A stretch of 64,000 nucleotides of DNA from Treponema pedis (GTDB taxonomy: Bacteria > Spirochaetota > Spirochaetia > Treponematales > Treponemataceae). Position numbers and translations under genes: made by a program. The notes beneath the pieces are model-generated. The model was not told where the DNA came from. It searched no databases and worked only from the letters and a program-made list of their open reading frames with translations. Below, one piece after another: positions 26,553-36,521 of this stretch (its first letter is position 1; each line of letters begins with the position of its first letter). Where the stretch lies: the NCBI RefSeq assembly GCF_017161325.1, contig NZ_CP045670.1, positions 868,001 to 932,000 of the forward strand, read 5' to 3'.

Positions 26553-27847
26553 TTATAAAATTCTTCAAAGGCCTTTGTAATAAATTCCTGGTCTTCAGTT
26601 CCGCCCAATTCTCTTACGGAATGCATTGCTAAAATCGGGTTTCCTATATCAACGCTCTTTATGTTTAAGTTTGAAACCGAAATAGGCCCTATCGTTGAGC
26701 CGCCTCTCATATCCGAGCGGTTTACAAAATTTTGAAACGGAACCTTTGCCCTCATACAAACATCTTTAAAAATTCCCGCCGAGATACCGTCGGAAGTGTA
26801 GCTCATAGAAGCGGCAAGTTTAATTGCGGGGCCTTTATTCATAAGAGGGAAATTGGTTATGTCGTTTTTTTCGGTATAGTTCGGGTGAAGACCGTGAGCT
26901 TGGTCCGCCGAAATTAAAAATGAAAAAGCCAAAGCTTTTTGCATTTCTTCAAAAGCATTTCCCTTACAAGTGCTTAACACAATACGCTGAATTGTATCCT
27001 GCAAAAAGGGGCTTCCCGCACCTTGTGCCGTGCCCGAGCCCACTTCTTCATTATCGAAGACCGCCGCCATTTGAACAAAAGTCGATGCTCGGGACCGTGC
27101 AAGGGCATCAATTGAAGAGTAGGCCATTCCCAAATTATCTATTCGCCCTATAGAAAAAAATTCGTCATTTAAACCTACAAAACAGCCGGGCTGGCGGTCG
27201 TATAGATAAAGGTCAAAATCCAAAATTTGTTCTTTTTTTACGTTTAAGTTTTCGGCAATTAGATTAAGCAAAAAGCCTTTTTCTTCAAATTTCTCATTTA
27301 TAATCGAAAGAACGGGAAGCGTATCTTTTTGTTTATTATAAGAATAACCTTCGTTTACCTCTCTATTCATATGAATTGCAAGATTGGGAATTATCAATAT
27401 CGGTTTATCGAAATCGATTAATCTTATTTCCGGTTTTAAAAGATTGTCCGTTTTTAAGACTGCACGGCCTGCGGCGGAGAGAGGGCGGTCAAACCAGGTA
27501 GATAAAATGGCTCCGCCGTAAACTTCAGTATTTAATTTTAAAAAATGATTATTTACTTTTATTTCGGGATTCGGTTTTATTCTAAAAGTAGGAGAATCGC
27601 TGTGACTTCCTATAATCCTAAATCCGTTTTCGGCACCGCCCGTTTTCGGCATTTGCCAGGCAATAACGGCGCTTCCGTTATTCGTAATAAAATATTTTCC
27701 GCCTTCTTTTAAATTAAAAGAATCTTTTTGTTCAAGTCGGTTAAATCCGTTGGCTTCCAAAAATTCGCCTAAATTTTTTATTGCATGATAAACCGACGGA
27801 CTTTTATCAATAAATTTCATTAAGGCTTCGGCATATTGTTTGTTCAT
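26549..27847 (-). CDS. M18 family aminopeptidase
   Basis: 432 residues, normal for the family. Zinc aminopeptidase acting on N-terminal acidic or neutral residues in the cytoplasm. Metal-binding motifs: IIGSHSDSPTFRIKP (His, Asp), DNEEVGSG (Glu pair) and the late AMHSVRELGG His. It also has the characteristic TWFDRPLSAAGR segment. In a peptide-fermenting organism with an Opp importer it would finish digestion of imported peptides. Its stop overlaps the start of mnmG. ATG with an AGGAG ribosome-binding site. Confidence 0.95.
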   Translation of the reverse strand: MNKQYAEALMKFIDKSPSVYHAIKNLGEFLEANGFNRLEQKDSFNLKEGGKYFITNNGSAVIAWQMPKTGGAENGFRIIGSHSDSPTFRIKPNPEIKVNNHFLKLNTEVYGGAILSTWFDRPLSAAGRAVLKTDNLLKPEIRLIDFDKPILIIPNLAIHMNREVNEGYSYNKQKDTLPVLSIINEKFEEKGFLLNLIAENLNVKKEQILDFDLYLYDRQPGCFVGLNDEFFSIGRIDNLGMAYSSIDALARSRASTFVQMAAVFDNEEVGSGTAQGAGSPFLQDTIQRIVLSTCKGNAFEEMQKALAFSFLISADQAHGLHPNYTEKNDITNFPLMNKGPAIKLAASMSYTSDGISAGIFKDVCMRAKVPFQNFVNRSDMRGGSTIGPISVSNLNIKSVDIGNPILAMHSVRELGGTEDQEFITKAFEEFYK

Positions 27848-27975
27848 CTGTATTCTCCTAAAGTATTTTAAAAGTTTAAACTTTATTACCGTATTTTAAG
27901 CATTATATCAAAATTATTAAGGGCAGGCAAGATGAGGAGAGGAGGGTAAACAATGTTATATTAAAGATATAAAAA

Positions 27976-28015
27976 AAGCTTTGCAGTTTTTACGGAACTT
28001 AAAACTGCAAAGCTT
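27976..28015 (-). terminator. terminator after the small lipoprotein gene
   Basis: AAGCTTTGCAGTTTT (27976-27990) pairs perfectly with AAAACTGCAAAGCTT (28001-28015), 10-base loop; on the minus strand it is followed by TTTTTT. It lies 18 bases beyond the stop. Confidence 0.85.
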
Positions 28016-28033
28016 ATATGTTTTTATAAAGTA

Positions 28034-28528
28034 TTATTTTTCTTGTTTTGCATTTTGAATATCTTTAACGGAAGGAGACTTTACCTTTTCCAAGCTTATA
28101 ACAGTTCTGGCTATGGTTGGAGGATTAGTTTTTGTATCTACAGTTTCAATTGTAGAGGTTGCCTTATTACCCTTTATCTCGATAACCTCGTCATAGTGAC
28201 CGGATATTATCAATCTATTTCCGTCCGTAGTAAAACTTTTGCCGGAATCTCTATATAAACCCGGATTATTTCCTCCTATATCTTTTTTTGCCCAATAATA
28301 CAATCCGCCGCTTGTAAAGCAATAATAAACATGCGTCGTAACGTCTCCCTTTGTTATAGGGTATACCGTAGGCTCTCCTTGTTGTTTACCGTTTATATAT
28401 TTACCTATACTTTTTACTTCCCATACTCCGCTTATTCTTTGTTTAAGCGAACAGCTTGAAGCTAAAACAATAATGCAGGCTATTAAAACCGATGCTCCGA
28501 CAATAAGATTCGTTCTTTTTTCTTTCAT
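28034..28528 (-). CDS. small lipoprotein, lipocalin-like
   Basis: 164 residues. Lipoprotein signal with membrane helix (residues 8-24) and lipobox ASSC at about 26. The mature part starts with ISGVWEVKSIGKYINGK and continues in beta-strand-like alternation (YYCFTSGGLYYWAKKD, NRLIISGHYDEVIEIKGNKATST), the pattern of lipocalin-like domains that open with a GxW motif. Function unknown. It is a single-gene unit with its own strong terminator. Confidence 0.65.
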   Translation of the reverse strand: MKEKRTNLIVGASVLIACIIVLASSCSLKQRISGVWEVKSIGKYINGKQQGEPTVYPITKGDVTTHVYYCFTSGGLYYWAKKDIGGNNPGLYRDSGKSFTTDGNRLIISGHYDEVIEIKGNKATSTIETVDTKTNPPTIARTVISLEKVKSPSVKDIQNAKQEK

Positions 28529-28831
28529 TTTATACGCTCCCTGTTACAAGTTTTCCTTGTAAACTTTAAAATTTATTTTAGGGGTATAATTATTTTTCGG
28601 AAGGTTCCGTCCTTTTTATCTTAAGGCAATCCGTAAATATCTTGATAACCCTAATCTCTTTAAGTATATATACATTTTCTATTCGTGTCAATAACGGCTA
28701 ACGGCATATTTAACCCTTACAGTCAATAAGCTACTTGAAAAACTATTAAAAATATGTTATTTTCCGTCTATTATAGCGGAAATAACCGCATAATTTACTT
28801 TAACGTTGTATTTTTACAACAGGAGGACAAA

Positions 28832-30904
28832 ATGAGTATATCACTCGCATTGTACGCTGTGCTTGGGGGCGGAATTTTAGCCCTGCTTTATGCACTTTTC
28901 AGAACCCTTTGGATTTATAAGCAAAAGGTATCAAATCAGGAACTTAAAGAAATCGGCGGGCATATTGCCGACGGTGCTATGGCATTTTTGAAGAGGGAGT
29001 ATTTGACTCTTCTTCCGTTCATAGCTGTTGTTGCGGTTTTTCTTGCAATAGGAAACTCTGGAGCGTTAAAGTTTCAGTCGCTTTCGTTTCTGCTTGGTGC
29101 AATAGCTTCTATGTCTGCCGGTTATATCGGTATGCGCGTTGCTACAAAGGCTAATTCCAGAACAACACAGGCGGCTAACGACCAAGGACTTAACGGCGCT
29201 TTAAAAGTTGCTTTCTCAGGCGGAAGCGTTATGGGAATGAGCGTTGTGGGTCTTGCTTTTATCGGACTTTTTGTCGTTCTCATTCTTTCCACTTCATTTT
29301 TAGGTGCGGATGAGAATATTTTCGGAAGTACAATTTTACCTTTGGCGACGGCTTTTTCTTTGGGAGCTTCTTCAATTGCCTTATTTTCACGTGTAGGCGG
29401 AGGTATTTACACAAAGGCTGCCGACGTAGGTGCCGACCTTGTAGGAAAGGTTGAAGCGGGAATTCCTGAAGATGACCCCAGGAATCCCGCAACAATTGCG
29501 GATAACGTAGGAGATAACGTAGGAGATGTTGCAGGTATGGGTGCCGACCTTTTTGAATCTTTTGTCGGTTCTTTGGTAGGTGCTATGATTTTAGGATTAA
29601 CGGTTGTACCCAGTGCGGCATCATTAAAAGTTCAAATGATGGTACTTCCTCTTTTAATTGCGGTTGCAGGGCTTATTGCTTCTTTAATAGGAACATTATT
29701 TGTTCGTGCAAAACCCGATTCAAATCCGCAAACGGCATTAAATATGGGAACTTTCGGAGCGGCTCTTATTGCAACCGTTTTTGTTTTTTTCCTCGTAAAA
29801 TTTATTATGGGCGATGCAACTTTTGACGGCGGAAGAAATTATTTAAATGTCTTCTTTTCTACAATAATCGGTCTTGCTGCCGGTGTTCTTATAGGTATTA
29901 TAACCGAATTTTATACCGGTACCGGGAAACGTCCCGTTAAAGCCATTGTTGATGCATGTGAAACAGGCCCCGCTACGACAATTATTTCAGGTCTTGCTGT
30001 GGGAATGAGAAGTACATTCCCCGTTATAGTTTTAATCGGAGCTTCCATTTGGGGAAGTTTTGTACTTGCAGGTCTTTACGGAGTAGGTATTGCAGCAGTA
30101 GGTATGTTGGTAACCTTAGGTATTCAGCTTGCCGTTGACGCTTACGGTCCCATTGCGGATAATGCGGGAGGTCTTGCGGAAATGTCCAAATTCCCCGAAA
30201 ATGTAAGAAATATTACGGACAGTCTTGATGCGGTAGGAAATACAACCGCCGCTATAGGAAAAGGTTTTGCAATAGGTTCCGCAGCTCTTACAGCTATTAT
30301 TTTATTCACTTCGTTTAAAGAGCAGGCCGGTGTTAAAGATGTCGATGTTACGGTAATAAGCGTTCTTGTAGGTATATTGTTGGGAGCCGTCTTCCCGTTC
30401 TTATTCTCGGCTCTTACGATGTCCGCCGTGGGAAAGGCTGCCCATAAAATGATTGAAGAAGTTAGAAGGCAGTTTAAACAAAAACCCGGTATTTTACAAA
30501 ATACGGAAAAACCCGATTACAAACGATGTGTAGATATCAGTACGCAAGCCGCTTTACGCGAAATGATTATACCCGGTTTGGCTGCAATTGCTACACCCAT
30601 TATTATAGGCTTTACCGGCGGGCCTCAAATGTTGGTAGGTCTTTTAACCGGCGTTACGGTTTCGGGTGTTGTTATGGCTGTATTTATGTCCAATGCGGGC
30701 GGTGCTTGGGATAACGCAAAGAAAATGATTGAAGGCGGAGTTGCGGGCGGAAAAGGTTCTCCGTCTCATAAGGCTGCGGTTGTAGGAGATACCGTAGGCG
30801 ACCCCTTCAAAGACACCTCAGGTCCTTCAATTAATATTTTAATTAAACTTATGTCAATGGTTTCGTTGGTTATTGCTCCGATGCTTAAAGCTTATTGGGG
30901 CTAA
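28832..30904 (+). CDS. hppA: membrane-bound proton/sodium-pumping pyrophosphatase
   Basis: 690 residues from ATG 28832 (AGGAGGAC ribosome-binding site); an upstream in-frame ATG adds only untranslated-looking sequence. Hydrolyses pyrophosphate and pumps H+ or Na+ across the inner membrane. About 16 membrane segments. The pyrophosphate-binding signature is intact: [43 protein letters not shown] and late [15 protein letters not shown]. The sequence [10 protein letters not shown] has Ala where K+-independent enzymes have Lys, so this is the K+-dependent class, which includes the Na+ pumps. Confidence 0.96.
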   Translation: MSISLALYAVLGGGILALLYALFRTLWIYKQKVSNQELKEIGGHIADGAMAFLKREYLTLLPFIAVVAVFLAIGNSGALKFQSLSFLLGAIASMSAGYIGMRVATKANSRTTQAANDQGLNGALKVAFSGGSVMGMSVVGLAFIGLFVVLILSTSFLGADENIFGSTILPLATAFSLGASSIALFSRVGGGIYTKAADVGADLVGKVEAGIPEDDPRNPATIADNVGDNVGDVAGMGADLFESFVGSLVGAMILGLTVVPSAASLKVQMMVLPLLIAVAGLIASLIGTLFVRAKPDSNPQTALNMGTFGAALIATVFVFFLVKFIMGDATFDGGRNYLNVFFSTIIGLAAGVLIGIITEFYTGTGKRPVKAIVDACETGPATTIISGLAVGMRSTFPVIVLIGASIWGSFVLAGLYGVGIAAVGMLVTLGIQLAVDAYGPIADNAGGLAEMSKFPENVRNITDSLDAVGNTTAAIGKGFAIGSAALTAIILFTSFKEQAGVKDVDVTVISVLVGILLGAVFPFLFSALTMSAVGKAAHKMIEEVRRQFKQKPGILQNTEKPDYKRCVDISTQAALREMIIPGLAAIATPIIIGFTGGPQMLVGLLTGVTVSGVVMAVFMSNAGGAWDNAKKMIEGGVAGGKGSPSHKAAVVGDTVGDPFKDTSGPSINILIKLMSMVSLVIAPMLKAYWG

Positions 30905-30924
30905 TACGTTAAACGTTTAAAGTA

Positions 30925-30960
30925 AAAAAGCACAAGCCTTTTAGGTCTTGTGCTTTTTTT
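30925..30960 (+). terminator. hppA terminator
   Basis: AAAAAGCACAAG (30925-30936) with CTTGTGCTTTTT (30947-30958), 10-base loop, followed by T residues. 20 bases after the stop. Confidence 0.9.
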
Positions 30961-31007
30961 AATTAAATCACGATTTTTATAAAATTTTATATTTTTACGA
31001 ATTTTCC

Positions 31008-31036
31008 TTGACTTTTCTATAAAATAGCATTAAACT
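31008..31036 (+). promoter_or_regulatory. ferritin promoter
   Basis: TTGACT (31008-31013), 17 bases, TAAACT (31031-31036), 26 bases before the ferritin ATG. Confidence 0.55.
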
Positions 31037-31062
31037 GTTTTATATAGGTTAAGGAGATTCTT

Positions 31063-31548
31063 ATGTTAAGTGAAAAATTGACAAAAGCATTAAACGGGCA
31101 AATCAATAAGGAAATGGCTTCAGCTTATTTGTATTTGGGAATGGCAACTCATTTTGAAGCCGAAGGTCTTTTAGGTTTTTCATCATGGATGCACAAACAG
31201 GTTAAAGAAGAAATGGACCATGCAATGAAAATCTATAAATTCATTTTTGAAACGGGCGGTAAGCCCGAATTGGAAAAATTGGAAGCTCCTAAAACCGAAT
31301 ACGGTAAACCTGAAGATGTTATCAAACAAGTCTTGGAACACGAAAAATCCGTAACCGAATCGGTCAACGCTCTTTACGCTTTGGCTTCTGCCGAAAATGA
31401 TTATAAAACTCAAGTATTTTTACAATGGTTTATAACCGAACAAGTTGAAGAAGAAGCGAATGTTCAATCGATATTGGATAAATTTAAATTTGTTGACGGA
31501 AGTGCCGCCTTACTTTTTCTTGATAAGGAGTTGGGCTCCAGAGAATAA
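31063..31548 (+). CDS. ftnA: bacterial non-haem ferritin
   Basis: 161 residues. Oxidises Fe2+ and stores it in a 24-subunit shell in the cytoplasm. Ferroxidase ligands are visible: Glu in NKEMASAYLYL, EEMDHAMKIYKFI (Glu, Glu, His), and later Glu/Gln in FLQWFITEQVEEE. Four-helix bundle with the short fifth helix. In an oxygen-sensitive anaerobe, it limits Fenton chemistry. Ribosome-binding site AAGGAG; bounded by its own promoter and terminator. Confidence 0.96.
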   Translation: MLSEKLTKALNGQINKEMASAYLYLGMATHFEAEGLLGFSSWMHKQVKEEMDHAMKIYKFIFETGGKPELEKLEAPKTEYGKPEDVIKQVLEHEKSVTESVNALYALASAENDYKTQVFLQWFITEQVEEEANVQSILDKFKFVDGSAALLFLDKELGSRE

Positions 31549-31562
31549 AATTTTTTAAACGG

Positions 31563-31601
31563 AAAAAGCTCTTGCAATTTAATATTGCAAGAGCTTTTTT
31601 T
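31563..31601 (+). terminator. ferritin terminator
   Basis: AAAAAGCTCTTGCAA (31563-31577) with TTGCAAGAGCTTTTT (31585-31599), 7-base loop, then T-run. 14 bases after the stop. Confidence 0.92.
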
Positions 31602-31649
31602 GTATTGATATCGGGAACCTTTAAAAGTTTCCGTTTTTAAAAATGTCTA

Positions 31650-33713
31650 TTAACCTTTTATATCGGTTCCTGTTTGATAAAAAACAAACGAAAAAATATC
31701 GGCGGTTTCTTCAATAATTTTTGCAGTAGGTTTACCCGCACCGTGTCCCGCTTTTTCGGTTATGCGGATTAAAACGGGATTTTTACCCTTATATGTATCA
31801 TGAAGAGCTTGCGCATATTTAAACGAATGCGCAGGAACAACCCTATCATCATGGTCGCCTGTAGTTATCAAAATCGAAGGATACTTTATTTCAGGTTTTA
31901 TGTTATGCAGAGGTGAATAAGCATAAAGGTATTCGAACATTTCTTTACTGTCTTCGCTGCTTCCGTATTCATCTACCCAAGCCCAGCCGATTGTAAAGTG
32001 CTGATAGCGCAGCATATCCAATACTCCTACTTGCGGAATTGCAACGGCAAAAAGGTCCGGACGTTGATTTGTTACGGCTCCTATTAAAAGGCCGCCGTTT
32101 GAACCGCCCTGTATTGCAAGTTTTTCCGGTGAAGTATATTTATTTTTAATTAAATATTCTCCGCCTGAAATAAAATCATCAAATACATTTTGCTTATTTT
32201 TCTTTTTTCCCGCTTCATGCCATTTTTCACCGTATTCCAAACCGCCTCGCAAATTAACGCAAGCATATATTCCTCCCGCTTCAAGAAAGGCAATTCTTGC
32301 TGCGGAAAACATCGGTGTCAATGAAATTGCAAAACCTCCGTATCCGTACATAATTGTAGGATTGTTTCCGTCCAACTTAATATCGGATTTATAAACAATA
32401 TGCATAGGAATCTTTGTGCCGTCTTTGCTTGCAAAAAATACTTGTTCGCATTTATATTTTTTATCATCGAAATCAACGGCAGGAGTAAAAAAATCTTTAA
32501 GCTCATTTTTTTCTATATCGTATTTTATTATTTTATTCGGAGTTATATACGAAGTGTAAGCAAAGAACAAAAAATTTTCGCTTTTTCTCGCTCCGGAAAA
32601 AGTTATACTTCCGTTTTCGGGTAACGCAACCCTCTTTTCATTTTTTCCGTCAATCCCGTAAATATAAACCGTATCTTGAACATCTTTAATATATACGGTA
32701 AGAATTTTTCCTCCGCAAATGGTACAGGAAGATAAAAGACATTTTTTTTCAGGTATTACATCTTCAATATTTGTTTCCGACGGATTTGCAAGCGGGGTTT
32801 TTACCAATTTGTAAAAAGGAGCATCCTTGTTTGTCATCAAAAATAAATAACCGCCGTCCGTTTCAATAGGATAAACCGTATTTTTAAAATCTTTATTATA
32901 TTGAACAAAACAATCTTTGGATTGCGGCAAGCCTTTTTGTAAATCGGCAATAAAAACCAAAAAGCCTTCGCTGCCGGCTTCATTGGCATAGATAAAAAGA
33001 GTCTTTTCATCTTCGGAAGTACTTGCAGTAAATGACCTGAGCGGATGCTCGGTATCGTTAAATATAAGTTTATCTTCGGTTTCCGGCGTTCCGAGCTTGT
33101 GATATTTTATTTTTTGAAATTCGTTTTTTTCAGTTAAAGCTTTTCCTTCGCCTACCGCATCATAACAGCTGTAAAAAAATCCGTCTTTATACCATGCAAT
33201 ATCTGAAAATTTTATCCATTTGATATTATCTTCCGTTAAGGCTTTTTTTTCCGCATCGAAAACAAATATCTCTTCCCAATCGGAACCGCTGCCCGAAACC
33301 GAATAGGCCATATATTTTCCGTCTTTGGAAAATCTTAAATTTTTTAATGCAATTGTTCCGTCGTTGCTTAAAGTATTCGGGTCGAAAAAAAGTTCCGGAT
33401 TTTCTTCCGCTTTTTCGGAATTTTTTTGACGGTACATAACGCTTTGATTTTGTAAACCTTCAGTTCTAAAAAAATAAAAATAATTCCCGGCTTTAAAAAG
33501 GCCTGAACGTTTTTCATAATCCCAAACTTCTTCAACTCTTTTTTTTATTTTATTTCTAAAAGGAATTTTAGATAAAAATTCTTCCGTTTTTTTGTTTTCC
33601 CGTTTTACCCATTCCTTAACTTCAGGAGCGTTGTCGTCTTCAAGCCATCGGTAGGGGTCGGCGACTTTAATACCGAAATAATCGTCATACACAATTTGTT
33701 TTTTGTCTTCCAT
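31650..33713 (-). CDS. prolyl oligopeptidase (S9A family)
   Basis: 687 residues, the usual size. Cytoplasmic serine peptidase that cuts short peptides after proline. N-terminal beta-propeller (about residues 70-410) followed by the alpha/beta hydrolase. Catalytic triad: Ser in IQGGSNGGLLIGA, Asp in GDHDDRVVPAHSFKYA, His in EKAGHGAGKP. The N-terminal DPYRWLEDDNAPEVKEWV is a family hallmark. No signal peptide. Together with the Opp importer and M18 peptidase, it fits peptide nutrition. AAGGAGA ribosome-binding site. Confidence 0.96.
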   Translation of the reverse strand: MEDKKQIVYDDYFGIKVADPYRWLEDDNAPEVKEWVKRENKKTEEFLSKIPFRNKIKKRVEEVWDYEKRSGLFKAGNYFYFFRTEGLQNQSVMYRQKNSEKAEENPELFFDPNTLSNDGTIALKNLRFSKDGKYMAYSVSGSGSDWEEIFVFDAEKKALTEDNIKWIKFSDIAWYKDGFFYSCYDAVGEGKALTEKNEFQKIKYHKLGTPETEDKLIFNDTEHPLRSFTASTSEDEKTLFIYANEAGSEGFLVFIADLQKGLPQSKDCFVQYNKDFKNTVYPIETDGGYLFLMTNKDAPFYKLVKTPLANPSETNIEDVIPEKKCLLSSCTICGGKILTVYIKDVQDTVYIYGIDGKNEKRVALPENGSITFSGARKSENFLFFAYTSYITPNKIIKYDIEKNELKDFFTPAVDFDDKKYKCEQVFFASKDGTKIPMHIVYKSDIKLDGNNPTIMYGYGGFAISLTPMFSAARIAFLEAGGIYACVNLRGGLEYGEKWHEAGKKKNKQNVFDDFISGGEYLIKNKYTSPEKLAIQGGSNGGLLIGAVTNQRPDLFAVAIPQVGVLDMLRYQHFTIGWAWVDEYGSSEDSKEMFEYLYAYSPLHNIKPEIKYPSILITTGDHDDRVVPAHSFKYAQALHDTYKGKNPVLIRITEKAGHGAGKPTAKIIEETADIFSFVFYQTGTDIKG

Positions 33714-33884
33714 AAAATAGAAATCTCCTTATGATACCATATTATTTTTTAAGATATAATATGTTAAAAAATAGGTTAATGTCAACACGGACAACATGAT
33801 TATAAACACATCAATTTTCAGCTTATAAATATAGATGAACCGGAAAAATTATGATATGATTGCAATGTAAGGATAGCATAAAAT

Positions 33885-35069
33885 ATGAAAAAAATTATTT
33901 TTACTTTATTTTTATTTACGGCGGTAATTTGTACGGCGGAACAATCAACCGGGACGGATATTTTAGAGAAGGTAAGCGGATGTATAAAAAAGAATCATGC
34001 CAATCCGTTTACTAAAATTACCGAAGCGGAATTTGATGCGGAAATCAAAACTTTAAAATCCGAATGGAATAAAAAAAACGAAACGGAAAAATATTTTGCC
34101 TTGCGCGGACTTATCGCTCTTTTGGGAGACTCTCATACTCAAATTGTAGGACCCCCGTTTCCTCAAGACGTCTTGCCGTTTTTTGTTTTACCGTATGGAG
34201 GACATTCCATAATAGTGCAAGCGCAAAATGAATACGGAGAGCTTGCCGGGAAAGAACTTATCGCAATAAACGGAATTGAAATAAAAACGGTTTTAAAAAA
34301 TTTGATGCCTATAATTTCTTATGATACCGAAGGCTATGCGGAATTAAAAGCTCATTACGAATGCCGCTTATCTTCGAGTTTGAAATTTACGAAAGTTATA
34401 AAATCTTCAGAAAAAATTGATATAACGGTAAAAGATGTTTTAACCGGCGAAATAAAAACTTTCAAAATCGGTTTTTTAAAGAGCGGACAACAAATAACAA
34501 ATCCTGTTTTTGCACGGTTCGCACCGACTTTATTTCAATCGGGTTATTACCGAGCCGATTTTATACGGGACGAGATTTTATTTATTCAATATAATATATG
34601 CTCGGATTATTCGGAATTGCCGATGAGTAAATTTGTAAGTATTTTAAAAAATAAATTAAAAGAAAAGGCTCCTAAAAAAATTATCATTGATTTACGGCAT
34701 AACCAAGGCGGAGACAGTACCGTTATAAAACCTTTAACTGAAATGTTAAAATTATTTTTAAAAAACGGCTCAGCGGTATTTTGCTTAATCGGAGGAGAAA
34801 CTTTTTCATCGGGAGTAATGGCGGCGGAGGATTTAAAAAATATTGGAGCCGTCTTAATCGGAGAAAAATGCGGTTGGAACGGGCGCTTCGGTGAAGTAAA
34901 AGAATTATCGCTTTCGGATAATTTAACTCTTTTATATTCGGTAAAAGATTTTTCCGCTTATTTTAAAAACGGTATCGTACAACCCGATAAAGTAGTTTTA
35001 CCTGATTTAAAAGATTTGGCAAACGGAATCGATACTTGTATTGAATACATAAAACAAAATTACAATTAA
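33885..35069 (+). CDS. secreted S41-family peptidase
   Basis: 394 residues, with a signal peptide (residues 1-18, ending ICTAEQ). An N-terminal helical part is followed by a degenerate PDZ-like segment (about 115-190, KELIAINGIEIKTVL) and the S41 core: KIIIDLRHNQGGDSTVIKPL, then GGETFSSGVMAAEDL containing the candidate nucleophile Ser, and GEKCGWNGRFGE. This resembles tail-specific or C-terminal-processing proteases but lacks a clear Lys general base in the usual spot, so substrate and activity are uncertain. Exported to the periplasm. Its terminator is not obvious; 35070-35160 is A/T-rich and empty. Confidence 0.82.
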   Translation: MKKIIFTLFLFTAVICTAEQSTGTDILEKVSGCIKKNHANPFTKITEAEFDAEIKTLKSEWNKKNETEKYFALRGLIALLGDSHTQIVGPPFPQDVLPFFVLPYGGHSIIVQAQNEYGELAGKELIAINGIEIKTVLKNLMPIISYDTEGYAELKAHYECRLSSSLKFTKVIKSSEKIDITVKDVLTGEIKTFKIGFLKSGQQITNPVFARFAPTLFQSGYYRADFIRDEILFIQYNICSDYSELPMSKFVSILKNKLKEKAPKKIIIDLRHNQGGDSTVIKPLTEMLKLFLKNGSAVFCLIGGETFSSGVMAAEDLKNIGAVLIGEKCGWNGRFGEVKELSLSDNLTLLYSVKDFSAYFKNGIVQPDKVVLPDLKDLANGIDTCIEYIKQNYN

Positions 35070-35160
35070 AAAAATGTTTTATAAAATTCAATTAAGTTAT
35101 AAATCCTTTATTGCATTAAAATGTTTATTCCGCAAATAAATTGAGCTGTTTTTCGCATAG

Positions 35161-36318
35161 CTATAAAACGGTGTTTACGATTTCCTCCAACTTAATTTTG
35201 AGAAAATCCAAGCCCTCTCCGGTTTTTAGGGAAATCTCTACGGCTTCGGGATATCGGGTTTTTAATTGCAAAAGAGATGCAGGGTCAAAAACGCAATCGA
35301 TTTTATTTATTACAATAATGGCATTTTTTTTACCGCAATTTAATTCCTCTAAAACGGATTGTGTTACGGCAAGACATTCACACATTGCGGGGTGGGAAGC
35401 ATCGCATAAGATTATTAAAAAATCGGCTAAGGCAGCTTCTTCCAATGTAGAATGGAAAGCGTCAATTAATTGGTGGGGAAGATTACTTACAAACCCGACC
35501 GTATCGGTAAGCAAAAATTGAACGCCGCCTGTTTTATTCGGAAAGAAAATTTTACGGGTTTCGGAATCAAGGGTTGCAAAAAGTCTGTTTTCCGCAAAGA
35601 TATCCGTTCCTGAAAGTTTTTTAAGTAAAGAAGATTTTCCCGCATTTGTATAACCTACGATGGCTCCGATTTTTTTATTGCCTTCCGTTCTGCTCTTACG
35701 CTGAACATTCCGCTGTACTCTGACCTTTTCAACTTCTTTACGCAATTTTGAAATTTCCGTACGAAGGCGACGTTTATCGAGTTCCAATTTTTTTTCACCC
35801 GCTCCGCGCGAACCTTTAACACCGCCCCGTTGCTGTGAAAGCCCGGTCCATTTACGCGTGAGACGCGGCATGGAATATTCAAGCTGAGCCAGTCGTGCCT
35901 GCAAAACAGCTTCGCGTGTTTGCGCTCTATCTGCAAATATTTGAATAATAACTTCGCGTCTATCTATAACGCAAAGTCCCGAAACCTCTTCAAGATTTCT
36001 TTGAATGCGCGGACTTAAATCGCAATTAAAAATAATTAAATCCGCATTTTTTTCTTCCGCAACATTTAAAATTTTTTCAAGCTGCCCCGACCCTACAAGC
36101 GTTGCAGGATTGGGAGAGCCGATTTTAAACCGGAGAGAGAAAACGGGGTTTACTAAAATCGTTTCCGATAAACTTTTTAATTCACTTTCTTCAATACTTT
36201 GCAATGCGGTTAAATTTTTTACATTTGTATGTATTAAAGAATTTTTTACCTGTGAATAAATATCGGTAAAAACTAAAACGGCTTTTTTTTGTTCTTGTTT
36301 AAGTTTGATTAAGTTCAA
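35161..36318 (-). CDS. hflX: ribosome-associated GTPase HflX
   Basis: 385 residues. Binds the 50S subunit and splits stalled ribosomes under stress. N-terminal HflX domain with the glycine-rich loop WTGLSQQRGGVKGSRGAGE, a coiled helix rich in Arg/Lys, then the G domain: G1 GYTNAGKSSLL, G3 DTVGFVSNLPHQL and G4 NKID. The start is TTG 36318, with AAGGA seven bases upstream; there is no upstream ATG in frame. Confidence 0.96.
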   Translation of the reverse strand: MNLIKLKQEQKKAVLVFTDIYSQVKNSLIHTNVKNLTALQSIEESELKSLSETILVNPVFSLRFKIGSPNPATLVGSGQLEKILNVAEEKNADLIIFNCDLSPRIQRNLEEVSGLCVIDRREVIIQIFADRAQTREAVLQARLAQLEYSMPRLTRKWTGLSQQRGGVKGSRGAGEKKLELDKRRLRTEISKLRKEVEKVRVQRNVQRKSRTEGNKKIGAIVGYTNAGKSSLLKKLSGTDIFAENRLFATLDSETRKIFFPNKTGGVQFLLTDTVGFVSNLPHQLIDAFHSTLEEAALADFLIILCDASHPAMCECLAVTQSVLEELNCGKKNAIIVINKIDCVFDPASLLQLKTRYPEAVEISLKTGEGLDFLKIKLEEIVNTVL

Positions 36319-36483
36319 TATTTGTTCCTTGTATAAAATTTAAACTTATGGATATGTTATGATTTTTATAAGATTATGTCAATCGTAATTTATACACACA
36401 TAAACAAAAATACTTATTGCGGTTCGATTTTATCCGGCATTTTATTAAACCGGAGTTTATCGTTCTCTATAACAAAAATATAA

Positions 36484-36505
36484 GCCCGATAATATTTTAT
36501 CGGGC
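36484..36505 (-). terminator. terminator of the HMP/pyridoxal kinase gene
   Basis: GCCCGATAA-TATT-TTATCGGGC, perfect 9-pair stem, 16 bases beyond the stop; followed on the minus strand by TTATATTTTT. The remaining part of 36319-36521 holds nothing that I can support. Confidence 0.75.
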
Positions 36506-36521
36506 AAAAAGTTCTATCGTT

